This document shows, in pieces, positions 7,792 to 15,952 of a DNA stretch of 64,000 nucleotides (its first letter is position 1; each line of letters starts with the position of its first letter). Origin of the DNA: Armatimonadota bacterium (GTDB lineage: Bacteria > Armatimonadota > DTGP01 > JAKQQT01); NCBI GenBank assembly GCA_036504095.1, contig DASXVS010000017.1, forward strand, positions 78,884 to 142,883. The letters run 5' to 3'. The notes below the pieces were generated by a model. The model was not told the DNA's origin. It saw nothing but the letters and a program-made list of their open reading frames with translations, and ran no database searches. Made by a program: the position numbers and the translations under genes.

Positions 7792-8277
7792 GTCCTGTGT
7801 GGACCGGGATTGAGGGTTTGTAGTTCGGGGCGGGGGAGAGACGGCCGGATGTCGAAGATAGGCCCTGGGGGCAAATACGAAGAAGGCCGCCTGTCATGGC
7901 GGCTACGGTCTTCGCCCGGTCGTGTGCCTGGTCCCTGGCTCCTGACACACGACCGGGGAAGTCATCCCACGCGGCAATAACCGCTATGAGAGCGGCGGTT
8001 GATCTTAGGCGCTCTTTGCGTGCCGGCTCAGCCAACATCCCACTGGGCCTGGTCTATTGATGGATCCGGCACAAGCGCTTCGATTTCCCGTCGGGAGTGC
8101 CTTTCGGCGCCCAAACTGAAGAATGGCAAGAACCGCGCCACAAGCGGACGGACGGTAAAAAAGATTGCATCCGTGCTGAACCATTGGACCCATGGCGGGT
8201 TAGTTCCGATAGATGATGCCGCTTCCACCGCTGGTTGTATGCCGGTTGGGTCAAAAAACGTCAGTTGGCGCCGGGAT
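7792..8277. other. Gene-free stretch with structured repeats
   Basis: Several short frames are open here but none has a ribosome site, domain or codon pattern I trust. Visible structure: hairpin GCCGCC-TGTCAT-GGCGGC at 7886-7903, and the inverted repeat listed at 7915-7957. Confidence 0.5.
7915..7957. repeat. 12-bp perfect inverted repeat around a heptamer array
   Basis: CCCGGTCGTGTG (7915-7926) pairs perfectly with CACACGACCGGG (7946-7957). The loop is three 7-base units, CCTGGTC CCTGGCT CCTGACA. It could be a terminator-like hairpin or a small mobile repeat. Confidence 0.6.
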
Positions 8278-8306
8278 TTGACACGGCGAGCCATGCGTGG
8301 TAGACT
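8278..8306 (+). promoter_or_regulatory. Strong sigma-70-like promoter for the RNase E/G gene
   Basis: TTGACA (8278-8283), 17-base spacer, TAGACT (8301-8306). The spacer end GCGTGGTA resembles that of the hrcA promoter at 17998. Transcription from here gives a leader of about 310 bases before 8625. Confidence 0.65.
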
Positions 8307-8312
8307 GGCATT

Positions 8313-8624
8313 GGGACTGTAAGGTCCAGGATTTTTATGTTTGCACGGTGCGTGCGTTCGGCGAAGTGATCGCCGTACTTCTGTCATACACCTGGTCATA
8401 GGCTGTGTTGGGCGCTGAGATGGGCTGCAAACCCGTCCCGCCCGCGACAGACTGAGGAGTCTGCCCTAACCGGCCAACTGAAACTTGACATACCTCGCCG
8501 TTGGGGAAAACCAGCGCAGCGAGATAGATAGCGTCCCGATCGGGACGCACTCGGGCCTTTCGGCCCGCAAGCCAGGAGTTCCAGAAACCGGAACGCGCGC
8601 CCCGCGCCTGAAAGAGGCAAAGGG
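8313..8624 (+). promoter_or_regulatory. Long structured leader of the RNase E/G mRNA
   Basis: No convincing ORF. The last 100 bases carry a run of hairpins: GCGTCCCGATCGGGACGC (8531-8548), CGGGCC-TTTC-GGCCCG (8551-8566) and GTTCC-AGAAACC-GGAAC. In E. coli and relatives the rne leader is a target for autoregulation by RNase E; a similar role here is inference. Confidence 0.5.
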
Positions 8625-10862
8625 TTGCAGAAAGAAATTTTCGTAAACGTCGACCTGCGCGAGACTCGCGTGGCGGTCGTCGAAAGCGGACAACTGGTTG
8701 AACTCCACATCGAGCGCGAAGAGCGCGTGGTGGGGAGCATTTACAAAGCGAAGGTCAGCAACGTGCTGCCAGGCATGGACGCCGCCTTCGTTGACATCGG
8801 TCTCGAGAAAAACGCGTTCCTTTACGTGGGCGATATTCTCGCAGACGAAGCACTTCCCCCCGTAACCACCGAGGAAAAGTCCAAGGCCCGCTCTTCGCGC
8901 CGCCGGACGGATCCGAACGCCAAGATTCGCGATCTGGTCAAAACCGGCCAGGAAATCCTGGTGCAGGTCGTCAAGGCCCCCCGCGGAACAAAGGGCGCCC
9001 GCGTTTCCACCCGCGTGTCCATCGCGGGGCGCTACCTCGTATTCATGCCGGATGCCGGCAATATCGGCATCTCCCGCAAAATCGAGGAAGGCAAGGAGCG
9101 CGACCGGCTCAAACGGATCGGCGAGAAAATCCGCACGGAAGGCGGGATCATTATCCGCACCGAAGCGGAAGGTCGCTCTGAGGCCGACCTGCAGGACGAT
9201 TACGATTACCTCCTGCGGACCTGGAAGCAGATTCTGGAGCGCGCCCGCACCGCCCCTCCCGCCAGCATCATCCATCAGGAACTGGGCCTTCTCTTCCGCG
9301 TGATCCGCGATATGCTCAGCTCCGACGTGTATGCGGTGGTCATCGACGATAAGACCGACTACCAGAAAGCCCTGGAACTGGCGCAGGCGATGTCTCCCCG
9401 CCTCGCGGAAAAGGTCCAGCACTACGAGGAGAAGGTCCCCATTTTCGATGCGTTCGGCATTGAGAAAGAAGTCGACCGCCTCCTGAAGCCCAAGATCTGG
9501 ATGAAGTCGGGCGGATACCTGCTGATCGACGAAACGGAGGCGCTCACATCCATCGACGTCAATACCGGCAAATTCGTCGGCAGCACAAGCCTGAATGAGA
9601 CCATCCTGCGGACCAACCTCGAGGCGGTGACCGAGATCGTCCGGCAGCTCAGGTTCCGGGACCTCGGCGGCATGATCGTGCTCGACTTCATCGACATGTC
9701 CAGCGCCTCCGACCGCCAACTGGTGATGCGCGCCATGGATACCGCCCTCAAGGACGACCGGACGCGGACGAAGGTCGCCAGCATTTCGCCGCTGGGCCTC
9801 ATCGAAATGACGCGCAAGCGAACCGGGGAGAACCTCACAGAATTCCTGCGCGATAAGTGCCCCTATTGCGAGGGCCGCGCAACGATTCAGGACACCGTAA
9901 CGACCGCCGTGGGCATCGACCGGCAGGTGCGGGATCGCTCCGCCAAGGACAATTCCTTCGCCTACCTGGTGGCGATGCACCCGGATGTGGCGGTGGTTTT
10001 CGTCGGTGAACACGGCAGCGCGGTGGATAAGCTGGAAAAGGAGATGGGGAAGGCTATCTATGTGCGGCCTGACCCAACGGCGCACCGCGAGAAGTTCGCC
10101 ATCGCACCGGCGGACATACCCTCCATGGACCGGCTGATGAAGGGCCTGAAGCCTGGCAAGACGCTGGACCTGGCCATCGAAATGCACGGGACCGGCGACG
10201 ACGCGCGGCCAATCGCCTGGTATAACGGCGTCCTCGTGGATGTGCCGAACGGCGCCGCCCACGTCGGGCAGACTCACGCGGTGAAACTCACCCACGTATC
10301 CCGCTCCTACATGGTCGGTGACCTTGTGGGTGTGCCGCCTATCGCGAACCTGCAACTTGCGCCGGAACCCGATATCGAGGAGATTTACACCAAGGCGGCG
10401 ATCAAGGAAGAGCGCGATCTAGTGCCCTCAACCGCTCTGGAGCGCGAGTTCTCCGCCGAGAGCAGGGGCCGTGACCGCTACCGCCGTCACGAAAAGCCGC
10501 GCGATGCCGAAAAGCCGGAAGAAGTGGTGGCTGCGCCTGTGGTCCCCGTTGAGGCCGCACCGGTGGCCGAAGCGCCTGAGACGCAGGCGAAACCGGAACG
10601 CGATGGAGGGCGCCGTCGCCGTCGCCGCCGTGGCCGCCGGGACGACACGGAAATGAGCCCGGAGACCCGGGTCACGGTGGCGCCGTCCAGCGAAGCCATC
10701 CACAGCCTCGGGATCACCGTTCTTGAGCCGTTCCCGCGGGTATCTATCCCGGTTTTGATGGCCCAGGATGGGGCCACGGAACACACGCTCACCGTTACGG
10801 AATCGGCTCCTCGCCCGCGGAGGCGCTGGCAGTGGCGCAAACGCCGCAAAGGCGGCGAGTAG
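8625..10862 (+). CDS. rng: Ribonuclease E/G family endoribonuclease
   Basis: 745 residues. Processes rRNA and decays mRNA by 5'-end-dependent single-strand cleavage. N-terminal EIFVNVDLRETRVAVVESG and an S1 domain (about 35-125) with GMDAAFVDIGLEKNAFLYVGD; catalytic Mg-site region SIDVNTGKFVG (Asp ~307) and IVLDFIDM (Asp ~350); zinc-link CPYCEG around 418-423, followed by the small domain. The C-terminal ~130 residues are a charged, Arg-rich and Pro/Ala-rich tail (GGRRRRRRRGRRDD) that would be the RNA- or partner-binding region. Start TTG 8625 has AAAGAGG upstream and matches the family N-terminus. First gene of a ribosome-related cluster. Confidence 0.95.
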   Translation: MQKEIFVNVDLRETRVAVVESGQLVELHIEREERVVGSIYKAKVSNVLPGMDAAFVDIGLEKNAFLYVGDILADEALPPVTTEEKSKARSSRRRTDPNAKIRDLVKTGQEILVQVVKAPRGTKGARVSTRVSIAGRYLVFMPDAGNIGISRKIEEGKERDRLKRIGEKIRTEGGIIIRTEAEGRSEADLQDDYDYLLRTWKQILERARTAPPASIIHQELGLLFRVIRDMLSSDVYAVVIDDKTDYQKALELAQAMSPRLAEKVQHYEEKVPIFDAFGIEKEVDRLLKPKIWMKSGGYLLIDETEALTSIDVNTGKFVGSTSLNETILRTNLEAVTEIVRQLRFRDLGGMIVLDFIDMSSASDRQLVMRAMDTALKDDRTRTKVASISPLGLIEMTRKRTGENLTEFLRDKCPYCEGRATIQDTVTTAVGIDRQVRDRSAKDNSFAYLVAMHPDVAVVFVGEHGSAVDKLEKEMGKAIYVRPDPTAHREKFAIAPADIPSMDRLMKGLKPGKTLDLAIEMHGTGDDARPIAWYNGVLVDVPNGAAHVGQTHAVKLTHVSRSYMVGDLVGVPPIANLQLAPEPDIEEIYTKAAIKEERDLVPSTALEREFSAESRGRDRYRRHEKPRDAEKPEEVVAAPVVPVEAAPVAEAPETQAKPERDGGRRRRRRRGRRDDTEMSPETRVTVAPSSEAIHSLGITVLEPFPRVSIPVLMAQDGATEHTLTVTESAPRPRRRWQWRKRRKGGE

Positions 10863-10892
10863 CGCTTCTGACGCGGCGCCGGAGCGCGTCGT

Positions 10893-10922
10893 TTGACGGG
10901 CCGCTTTCAGGTGGTTTATAAT
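10893..10922 (+). promoter_or_regulatory. Sigma-70-like promoter for rplU-rpmA
   Basis: TTGACG (10893-10898), 18-base spacer, TATAAT (10917-10922), 68 bases before the rplU start. Confidence 0.7.
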
Positions 10923-10989
10923 AGAGGGCGCTTTGTGCCCCAATTTTCGGCGTGCCGACGAGCCGCCGGTGGAAGAGAGAACAGCGATC

Positions 10990-11298
10990 ATGTACGCAGT
11001 GGTCAAGACCGGCGGCAAGCAGTATTCTGTCAAAGTCGGAGACACATTGAAGGTTGAGAAACTCGACGGCGGAGTGGGTGATACGTTAACACTCGGCGAG
11101 GTCCTCTATGTGGGTGGTGATTCGCCGAAGACCGGTTCGCCGGTTGTGGATGGCGCCAGCGTGAAGGCCGAAGTCGTCGCGCACGGTAAGGGCGAACACA
11201 TCCGCGGTTTCGTGTACAAGGCGAAGAAGCGGTTCAGCCGCACCTTCGGGCATCGCCAGATGTACACACAGATAAAGATTACGGATATTACAGCGTAG
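10990..11298 (+). CDS. rplU: 50S ribosomal protein L21
   Basis: 102 residues, normal length. Family motifs [20 protein letters not shown] at the N-terminus and [30 protein letters not shown] near the C-terminus, the loop that contacts 23S rRNA. ATG 10990 is chosen because it gives the exact family N-terminus and follows GGAAGAGAG. It has its own promoter and is followed, after a heptamer hairpin, by rpmA. Confidence 0.97.
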   Translation: MYAVVKTGGKQYSVKVGDTLKVEKLDGGVGDTLTLGEVLYVGGDSPKTGSPVVDGASVKAEVVAHGKGEHIRGFVYKAKKRFSRTFGHRQMYTQIKITDITA

Positions 11299-11321
11299 CG
11301 ACGAGTCTCTCTTCTTCCGCG

Positions 11322-11391
11322 GTCCGGGTTCCGAGTTACGGGACCCGAAACCCGGAACAAGGAACTCGGAACCAGGAACTCGGAACGAGGA
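11322..11391. repeat. Hairpin-forming heptamer array between rplU and rpmA
   Basis: Three forward units (GTCCGGG TTCCGAG TTACGGG) followed by seven units of the complementary type (ACTCGGA, ACCAGGA and variants), so the transcript can fold back on itself. Ends six bases before the rpmA start. Confidence 0.7.
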
Positions 11392-11397
11392 ACAGAT

Positions 11398-11700
11398 ATG
11401 GCACACAAAAAGGGCGTAGGCTCATCGCGGAACCTTCGCGACAGCAACCCGCAGATGCTGGGTGTTAAATTGTACGGCGGCCAGTTGGCCAAAGCCGGCT
11501 CGATCATCGTCCGCCAGCGCGGCACCAAATTCGCGCCCGGCACCGGTGTGGGCAAGGGCAAGGACGATACGTTGTTCGCTCTCAAGGCGGGCTACGTGAC
11601 CTTTTATGGCCATCAGAAGGGCCGCCGCAAGGTGAGCATCTCCGATGTGAACCCGAACACGCCTCGCCAGGAAGAGCCGGCCGTCGAAGCCGCCGCCTGA
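11398..11700 (+). CDS. rpmA: 50S ribosomal protein L27
   Basis: 100 residues. Starts [12 protein letters not shown] with the conserved N-terminal arm that reaches the peptidyl transferase centre; there is no cleavable Firmicutes-type presequence. Core motifs [29 protein letters not shown] and [15 protein letters not shown] are intact. The last ~12 residues ([12 protein letters not shown]) are an acidic/alanine tail beyond the usual end. Cotranscribed with rplU and ended by an intrinsic terminator. Confidence 0.97.
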   Translation: MAHKKGVGSSRNLRDSNPQMLGVKLYGGQLAKAGSIIVRQRGTKFAPGTGVGKGKDDTLFALKAGYVTFYGHQKGRRKVSISDVNPNTPRQEEPAVEAAA

Positions 11701-11722
11701 GCGTACTGAAATAGCGGAATGC

Positions 11723-11753
11723 GGGGGCACGGCTTGCCGTGCCCCCTTCATTT
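11723..11753 (+). terminator. Intrinsic terminator after rpmA
   Basis: Perfect 11-bp stem GGGGGCACGGC / GCCGTGCCCCC with a minimal loop, followed by TTCATTT. Confidence 0.8.
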
Positions 11754-11786
11754 GGGGGATGGGGTTTGGGGGTTGGGGTTAGGGTT
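11752..11786. repeat. G-rich heptamer array before obgE
   Basis: Five in-phase 7-base units TTGGGGG ATGGGGT TTGGGGG TTGGGGT TAGGGTT. The four G-runs could also form a G-quadruplex in the coding strand or the obgE leader. Confidence 0.6.
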
Positions 11787-11820
11787 CGGACCCGAAATCC
11801 TCCCCGAGACCCTTCGTAAC

Positions 11821-13095
11821 ATGGTCTTTCTGGACGAAGTCAATATACACGTGAAATCGGGCCGCGGCGGAGACGGCTCCGCGTCGTTTCGGCGCGAGAA
11901 ATACGTGCCGCGCGGCGGGCCCGATGGCGGCGACGGCGGCCGAGGCGGAAGCGTCATCCTCGAAGCGGATGAGAGCATCAACACGCTGGTTGAATTCCGC
12001 TCCCGCCGCTCGTACAAGGCGCCCTCGGGAACGCAGGGCCTTGGCGTCCAGAAGTCCGGCAAAAACGGCGGGGATGTTGTACTCAAGGTGCCGGTCGGAA
12101 CCCTCGTTTTCGAAGAGGGGCACGATGCGCCTATTTTCGATCTCGTTCTCCACGGGCAGCGCGCCGTCGTGGCGAAAGGTGGCCGCGGCGGACGGGGCAA
12201 CATGCATTTCACCAGTCCCACCCGTCAGGCGCCGGCGTTCGCGGAGATGGGTGAGCCGGGCGAAGAGCGTGGCCTGCGCCTCGAATTGAAGCTGCTGGCA
12301 GACGTTGGCCTGCTGGGCTTTCCCAACGTGGGCAAGTCCACGTTGATCAGCCAGATCTCGGCGGCGCGGCCCAAAATCGGCGATTACCCGTTCACAACGC
12401 TGATCCCAAACCTGGGCGTGGTGAAGGTAGAGGAAGACAGTTTCGTTGTGGCGGATATCCCGGGCATCATCGAGGGCGCCAGCGAAGGGGCGGGACTGGG
12501 ACATCAGTTCCTTCGACACGTGGAACGCACACGCCTGCTGGTCCACATCCTGGACGTCAGCGGAGGCACCGGCCGGGATCCCGCCGTCGATTACGTTTCT
12601 TTGAACAACGAACTGGCCGCCTACAGCGAACGCCTCGCTGGGCTTCCCCAGATCGTGGTTCTCAATAAAATGGACGTCACCGGCGCCAGGGAGATTGCGG
12701 ACGCGGTCCGCCCGACGCTCCCCGAGGATGCCGTTGTGTTCGAGATGTCCGCGGCCACCGGGAAGGGAGTGCGCGATGTGGTGTACCACCTTGCGCAGCG
12801 CCTCCGCGAGATTCCCAAGCCGCTGGTCTCGCCGGACGCTGTAGACACGGTGCTGATCTCCGCACCGGAACGCGAAACGTGGGAAGTCATCCGCGAGGAC
12901 GACGGCACGTGGGTGGTGAGCGGCACGCCGGTGGAGAAACTGGTGGCCATGACGGACCTGGGCCGTGAGGAAGCCGTTCGGAAACTGCACCGCCAATTGA
13001 AATCGCGCGGCGTGCTGGACAAACTGGCCGAGATGGGCGCGGAAGACGGAGACAGCGTTCGGATCGGCGACGTCGAGTTCGACTACGTGAATTAG
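11821..13095 (+). CDS. obgE: GTPase ObgE/CgtA
   Basis: 424 residues. Essential GTPase of 50S assembly and stress control. N-terminal glycine-rich Obg fold (FLDEVNIHVKSGRGGDGSAS, GGPDGGDGGRGG), then the G domain with G1 GFPNVGKST (about residue 166), switch I PFTTLIPNLGV, G3 DIPGIIEGASEGAGLG, G4 NKMD and G5-like SAATGKG; the C-terminal OCT domain (about 350-424) is present. ATG 11821 gives the family N-terminus. It is followed by nadD after a heptamer array, the order seen in many Gram-positive and related phyla. Confidence 0.97.
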   Translation: MVFLDEVNIHVKSGRGGDGSASFRREKYVPRGGPDGGDGGRGGSVILEADESINTLVEFRSRRSYKAPSGTQGLGVQKSGKNGGDVVLKVPVGTLVFEEGHDAPIFDLVLHGQRAVVAKGGRGGRGNMHFTSPTRQAPAFAEMGEPGEERGLRLELKLLADVGLLGFPNVGKSTLISQISAARPKIGDYPFTTLIPNLGVVKVEEDSFVVADIPGIIEGASEGAGLGHQFLRHVERTRLLVHILDVSGGTGRDPAVDYVSLNNELAAYSERLAGLPQIVVLNKMDVTGAREIADAVRPTLPEDAVVFEMSAATGKGVRDVVYHLAQRLREIPKPLVSPDAVDTVLISAPERETWEVIREDDGTWVVSGTPVEKLVAMTDLGREEAVRKLHRQLKSRGVLDKLAEMGAEDGDSVRIGDVEFDYVN

Positions 13096-13097
13096 GG

Positions 13098-13188
13098 TTC
13101 CTAGTTCCTAGTTCCGAGTTCCGAGCTCGAAACCAGGAACTAGGAACCCGGAACTCGGAACCCGAAACCCGAAACCCGGAACTCGGAA
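13098..13188. repeat. Hairpin-forming heptamer array between obgE and nadD
   Basis: Thirteen in-phase units: four of the type TTCCTAG/TTCCGAG, then nine of the complementary type (CTAGGAA, CCCGGAA, CTCGGAA, CCCGAAA). The switch of orientation at about 13125 makes a long RNA hairpin possible. Confidence 0.75.
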
Positions 13189-13207
13189 CTCGCACCATAA
13201 TGACGCT

Positions 13208-13801
13208 ATGAGACTGGGTGTTTTTGGCGGCACATTCGATCCGATACACTACGGCCATCTCCGCATCGCGGAGGCGGCGCGGGAGGCGCTCAGCCTTGAC
13301 AGCGTGATGTTCGTTCCGGTGGGAGTTCCGGTACACAGGCAGGTTGCCCCGCACGGCTCGGCCGAAGCGCGCTACCAGATGTGTCGCCTCGCCACCGAGG
13401 ACAATCCGGCCTTTGAAGTGAGTCGAATCGAAACGGATGCGCAGTCGCCTTGCTTTACCGTGGACACGCTTGCCCGGTTGCGCATGGAACGCCCGGACGC
13501 GGAAATACGTCTCATCATCGGCGCCGATGAAGCCGCCATCTACCCAACTTGGCGCGAGCCGCGCACCATCGTGAAGCAGGCCCGACTGGCCGTTGCGATG
13601 AGGCCGGGCATCGATGCCGCGGAATTGCAGGCCGCGCTGCCGCGCTGGGTCATCGATGCGATGGACGTTCTGCCGCCGATCTTTATAGGTATCAGTTCCA
13701 CCGACATCCGGGCCCGTCTGACAGCCGGAAAATCGGTGCGTTATCTCCTGCCTGCCCCAGTGGAAATGTACATTGAGAAGAACCGACTCTACCGCCCTTA
13801 A
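13208..13801 (+). CDS. nadD: Nicotinate-nucleotide adenylyltransferase
   Basis: 197 residues. Transfers AMP to nicotinate mononucleotide in NAD synthesis. N-terminal GGTFDPIHYGHL is the nucleotidyltransferase phosphate-binding motif, IIGADEAAIYPTW the central loop and SSTDIRARL the C-terminal ISSTxIR signature; SVRYLLPAPVEMYIEKNRLY is the usual end. ATG 13208 fits the family length. The gene runs into the LCP gene, whose reading frame overlaps its last 29 bases. Confidence 0.95.
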   Translation: MRLGVFGGTFDPIHYGHLRIAEAAREALSLDSVMFVPVGVPVHRQVAPHGSAEARYQMCRLATEDNPAFEVSRIETDAQSPCFTVDTLARLRMERPDAEIRLIIGADEAAIYPTWREPRTIVKQARLAVAMRPGIDAAELQAALPRWVIDAMDVLPPIFIGISSTDIRARLTAGKSVRYLLPAPVEMYIEKNRLYRP

Positions 13802-14753
13802 GACGCGGCGCCGTGGCCGCGTGCCGATGTGGATCAAGTACCCTTTGCTGGGTGCGCTGCTTGCGCTCCTCTGGCTCGGGGGCGCGCCCGCGTTGCGGGT
13901 GCTCACACACGGGAGGCTATTCGGATTTCAGGTCACGCGTCCGCCTCTGGGTGGAAGAACAGAGTTCAACGTGCTGATTCTGGGCCTGGATCAGCCGGAC
14001 AAGCTGAACCCGAAACTGGGCCGTCGAACGGATTCCATGCTTCTCGCGCACGTTGATCTGCCCACCAGGATGGTTACTGGCTTCAGCATCCCCCGCGACA
14101 CGCGGGTTCGGTTCCCGGAAGCCAAGCGCTGGATCAAGGTAAACGCGGCCTATTCGGAAGGTGGATATCAGGCATCGATGGACATCGTCCGGGCCATCAC
14201 GGGGGTTCGGCCGGACTACTACGTGGTGGTCGATACGTCATCCACAAGGAATCTGGTTGACCTGGTTGGCGGCGTGGACGTCACGGTGGATCACAAGATG
14301 GACTACGACGACAATTGGCAGGATCTGCACATCCACCTCGATCCAGGAGAGCAGCGCCTGGACGGGGCGCACGCGATCCAATTCCTGCGGTTCCGGCATG
14401 ACCGCACAGGCGACATCGCGAGAATGCACCGGCAGCAGCAATTCGTTTCCGCGCTGGCGAAGCAGATCTCCGCTCCGGGGAACCTGCCCAAGCTGCCGTG
14501 GATTGCGAAGGAGTTGCGCAAGCAGGTTCAGACGGATATGGAAGACACCGACCTGCTGTTTCTGGCGAGGGAGCTTCGCGGAGTGCAGTCGTCGCACCTG
14601 ATGTTTGATACACTGGAAGGTGAAAGCCGGACGATCGGCGGGGCGGATTATTTCCTGCCGTACGGCTATAAGATGAAGCAGACGATTTTGAAGTCATTTC
14701 CCGGCACCCTTGTGCCGGACGATAATACGGTTGATATCGTGGACGGATCGTGA
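13773..14753 (+). CDS. LytR-CpsA-Psr (LCP) family protein
   Basis: 326 residues. LCP enzymes transfer glycopolymers from a lipid carrier to peptidoglycan or other acceptors outside the membrane. One N-terminal membrane anchor (YPLLGALLALLWLGGAPAL) and the LCP core: FNVLILGLDQ, GRRTDSMLLAHVD, GFSIPRDTRV, KWIKVNAAY-like, LVGGVDVTVD, FLRFRHDRTGDIARMHRQQQ. The conserved Arg/Asp phosphate ligands are present. The frame opens at TTG 13773 inside nadD; ATG 13827 is a reasonable alternative with a tighter leader. Its place between nadD and rsfS is common in this type of cluster. Confidence 0.9.
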   Translation: MRRTDSTALKTRRRGRVPMWIKYPLLGALLALLWLGGAPALRVLTHGRLFGFQVTRPPLGGRTEFNVLILGLDQPDKLNPKLGRRTDSMLLAHVDLPTRMVTGFSIPRDTRVRFPEAKRWIKVNAAYSEGGYQASMDIVRAITGVRPDYYVVVDTSSTRNLVDLVGGVDVTVDHKMDYDDNWQDLHIHLDPGEQRLDGAHAIQFLRFRHDRTGDIARMHRQQQFVSALAKQISAPGNLPKLPWIAKELRKQVQTDMEDTDLLFLARELRGVQSSHLMFDTLEGESRTIGGADYFLPYGYKMKQTILKSFPGTLVPDDNTVDIVDGS

Positions 14754-14802
14754 ACGCCGCAGGCCGAACGAGGGATCGGCGCGGGCAAGAGAACAGGAAA
14801 AT

Positions 14803-15153
14803 ATGACCAAATCGGAACAGACCGAGCGGAAAGTGGCCGTGATGAAGGCCGCAATGGAAGACAGGAAGGCCCTCGACGTGGTGGTGGTTGACTTGCGGGG
14901 GAAGACGCTGATGGCGGATTACTTCGTTATTTGCACAGCCACCTCGCGTCCACAGATCAACGCCGTGATCGACAGCGTGCGCGAGAAATTCCGCGAATCC
15001 GACCTCCGCAAACCCGGAGTTGAAGGCCAGGACCAGTCCAAGTGGGTGCTTCTGGACTCGGGGGACGTGGTAGGGCACGTATTTGCGCCGGACGAGCGCG
15101 CGTTCTACAACCTTGAAGCCTTCTGGCAGAACGCGAAGCTGCTCGGCACATGA
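14803..15153 (+). CDS. rsfS: Ribosome silencing factor RsfS
   Basis: 116 residues. Binds L14 and blocks subunit joining under starvation. Family signatures LDVVVVDLRGKTLMADYFVI (about 23-42), CTATSRPQINAV and QSKWVLLDSGDVVGHVF, DERAFYNLEAFW. ATG 14803 follows AGGA at the right distance and gives the usual length. The stop overlaps the next start (ATGA). Confidence 0.95.
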   Translation: MTKSEQTERKVAVMKAAMEDRKALDVVVVDLRGKTLMADYFVICTATSRPQINAVIDSVREKFRESDLRKPGVEGQDQSKWVLLDSGDVVGHVFAPDERAFYNLEAFWQNAKLLGT

Positions 15154-15851
15154 GATCGACATCGGACACACGGCGCCCGGCGCGATTTGCCCCCGTTCTG
15201 ATCGCCCTTTCGCTGATTGCGGGTGCCTGCGGAGCGGCGGCCGCCGCCAATACGGACGTGGTCAGCGTGGCCGCGCTGCCGTACGGTGGCGGCACATACC
15301 GCGTTTCGGTCCTGTTTCCAACACTGCTGCGGGACGGGAGCGGCAAAGCGGCCGTCGAGGACCTGTGGCGACGCTCCGGATGGGAACCGGGGGCGGTCAA
15401 ATGGATTCAGATTCCGGCGGTGAAACTGTTTCCGGCCGAAACCTCCGTCGAATTCAGCGTGAACACGCTGTACCCGCGCGGCGAGTTCCCGATCGAAGCG
15501 TTGGCGATGGCGTTCAAGCAATGGGGCGGCGTGTACGTTACCGTTGCGCACGACGGCCGGTTCCGCTACACCGGGGAGCCGCACTATGAGAACGCCGATG
15601 CCACGATGGACGTCTCGTCCCATTCGAACGCGTTGAACGTCTTCGTGCGCATCAAGAATCCCGGGATCCAGAGCCTGAAGTTTGCCACTATGAGCGCTCC
15701 GCCAACGCCGGCTGCCCCCGGTACGGCGCCCGCCCGGCGGCCGGCGCGGCGCGTTCCGGCCTGGATCGTTATGCTCATCGCCCTGCCGCTGGCGGGCCTC
15801 TCCGGCGTGTTCGTCTATCTCTATCTGGACGCGAAGCGGAACAAAGCCTAG
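15150..15851 (+). CDS. Exported single-pass membrane protein of unknown function
   Basis: 233 residues; I do not recognise the family. N-terminal signal peptide (FAPVLIALSLIAGACGAAAA, about 13-32) and a C-terminal membrane segment (VPAWIVMLIALPLAGLSGVF, about 203-222) with a basic cytoplasmic end KRNKA; a Pro/Ala/Arg linker (PTPAAPGTAPARRPARR) precedes it. The extracytoplasmic part (about 35-180) is predicted beta-rich. It is translationally coupled to rsfS by ATGA. The topology resembles LPXTG-less anchored surface or envelope proteins. Confidence 0.7.
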   Translation: MRSTSDTRRPARFAPVLIALSLIAGACGAAAAANTDVVSVAALPYGGGTYRVSVLFPTLLRDGSGKAAVEDLWRRSGWEPGAVKWIQIPAVKLFPAETSVEFSVNTLYPRGEFPIEALAMAFKQWGGVYVTVAHDGRFRYTGEPHYENADATMDVSSHSNALNVFVRIKNPGIQSLKFATMSAPPTPAAPGTAPARRPARRVPAWIVMLIALPLAGLSGVFVYLYLDAKRNKA

Positions 15852-15952
15852 CGCGGCAACCAATGGACGAGTCAATGAATCAACATTCGAAGCGCTTCAT
15901 TGCACCCGTTGACTCATTCACCCATTGACTCGGTGGATCACAATCGGTTGCA

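Noticed and set aside
7999..8322. 107-codon plus-strand frame
   Set aside because: It runs over the rng promoter, has no ribosome site and no recognisable protein features.
8466..10355. 629-codon open frame on the minus strand opposite the RNase E/G gene
   Set aside because: Shadow of a GC-rich gene; the plus frame has all RNase E/G motifs and the minus product has no domain. The same applies to the long minus frames opposite obgE, the methyltransferase, GH116 and the tricorn gene.
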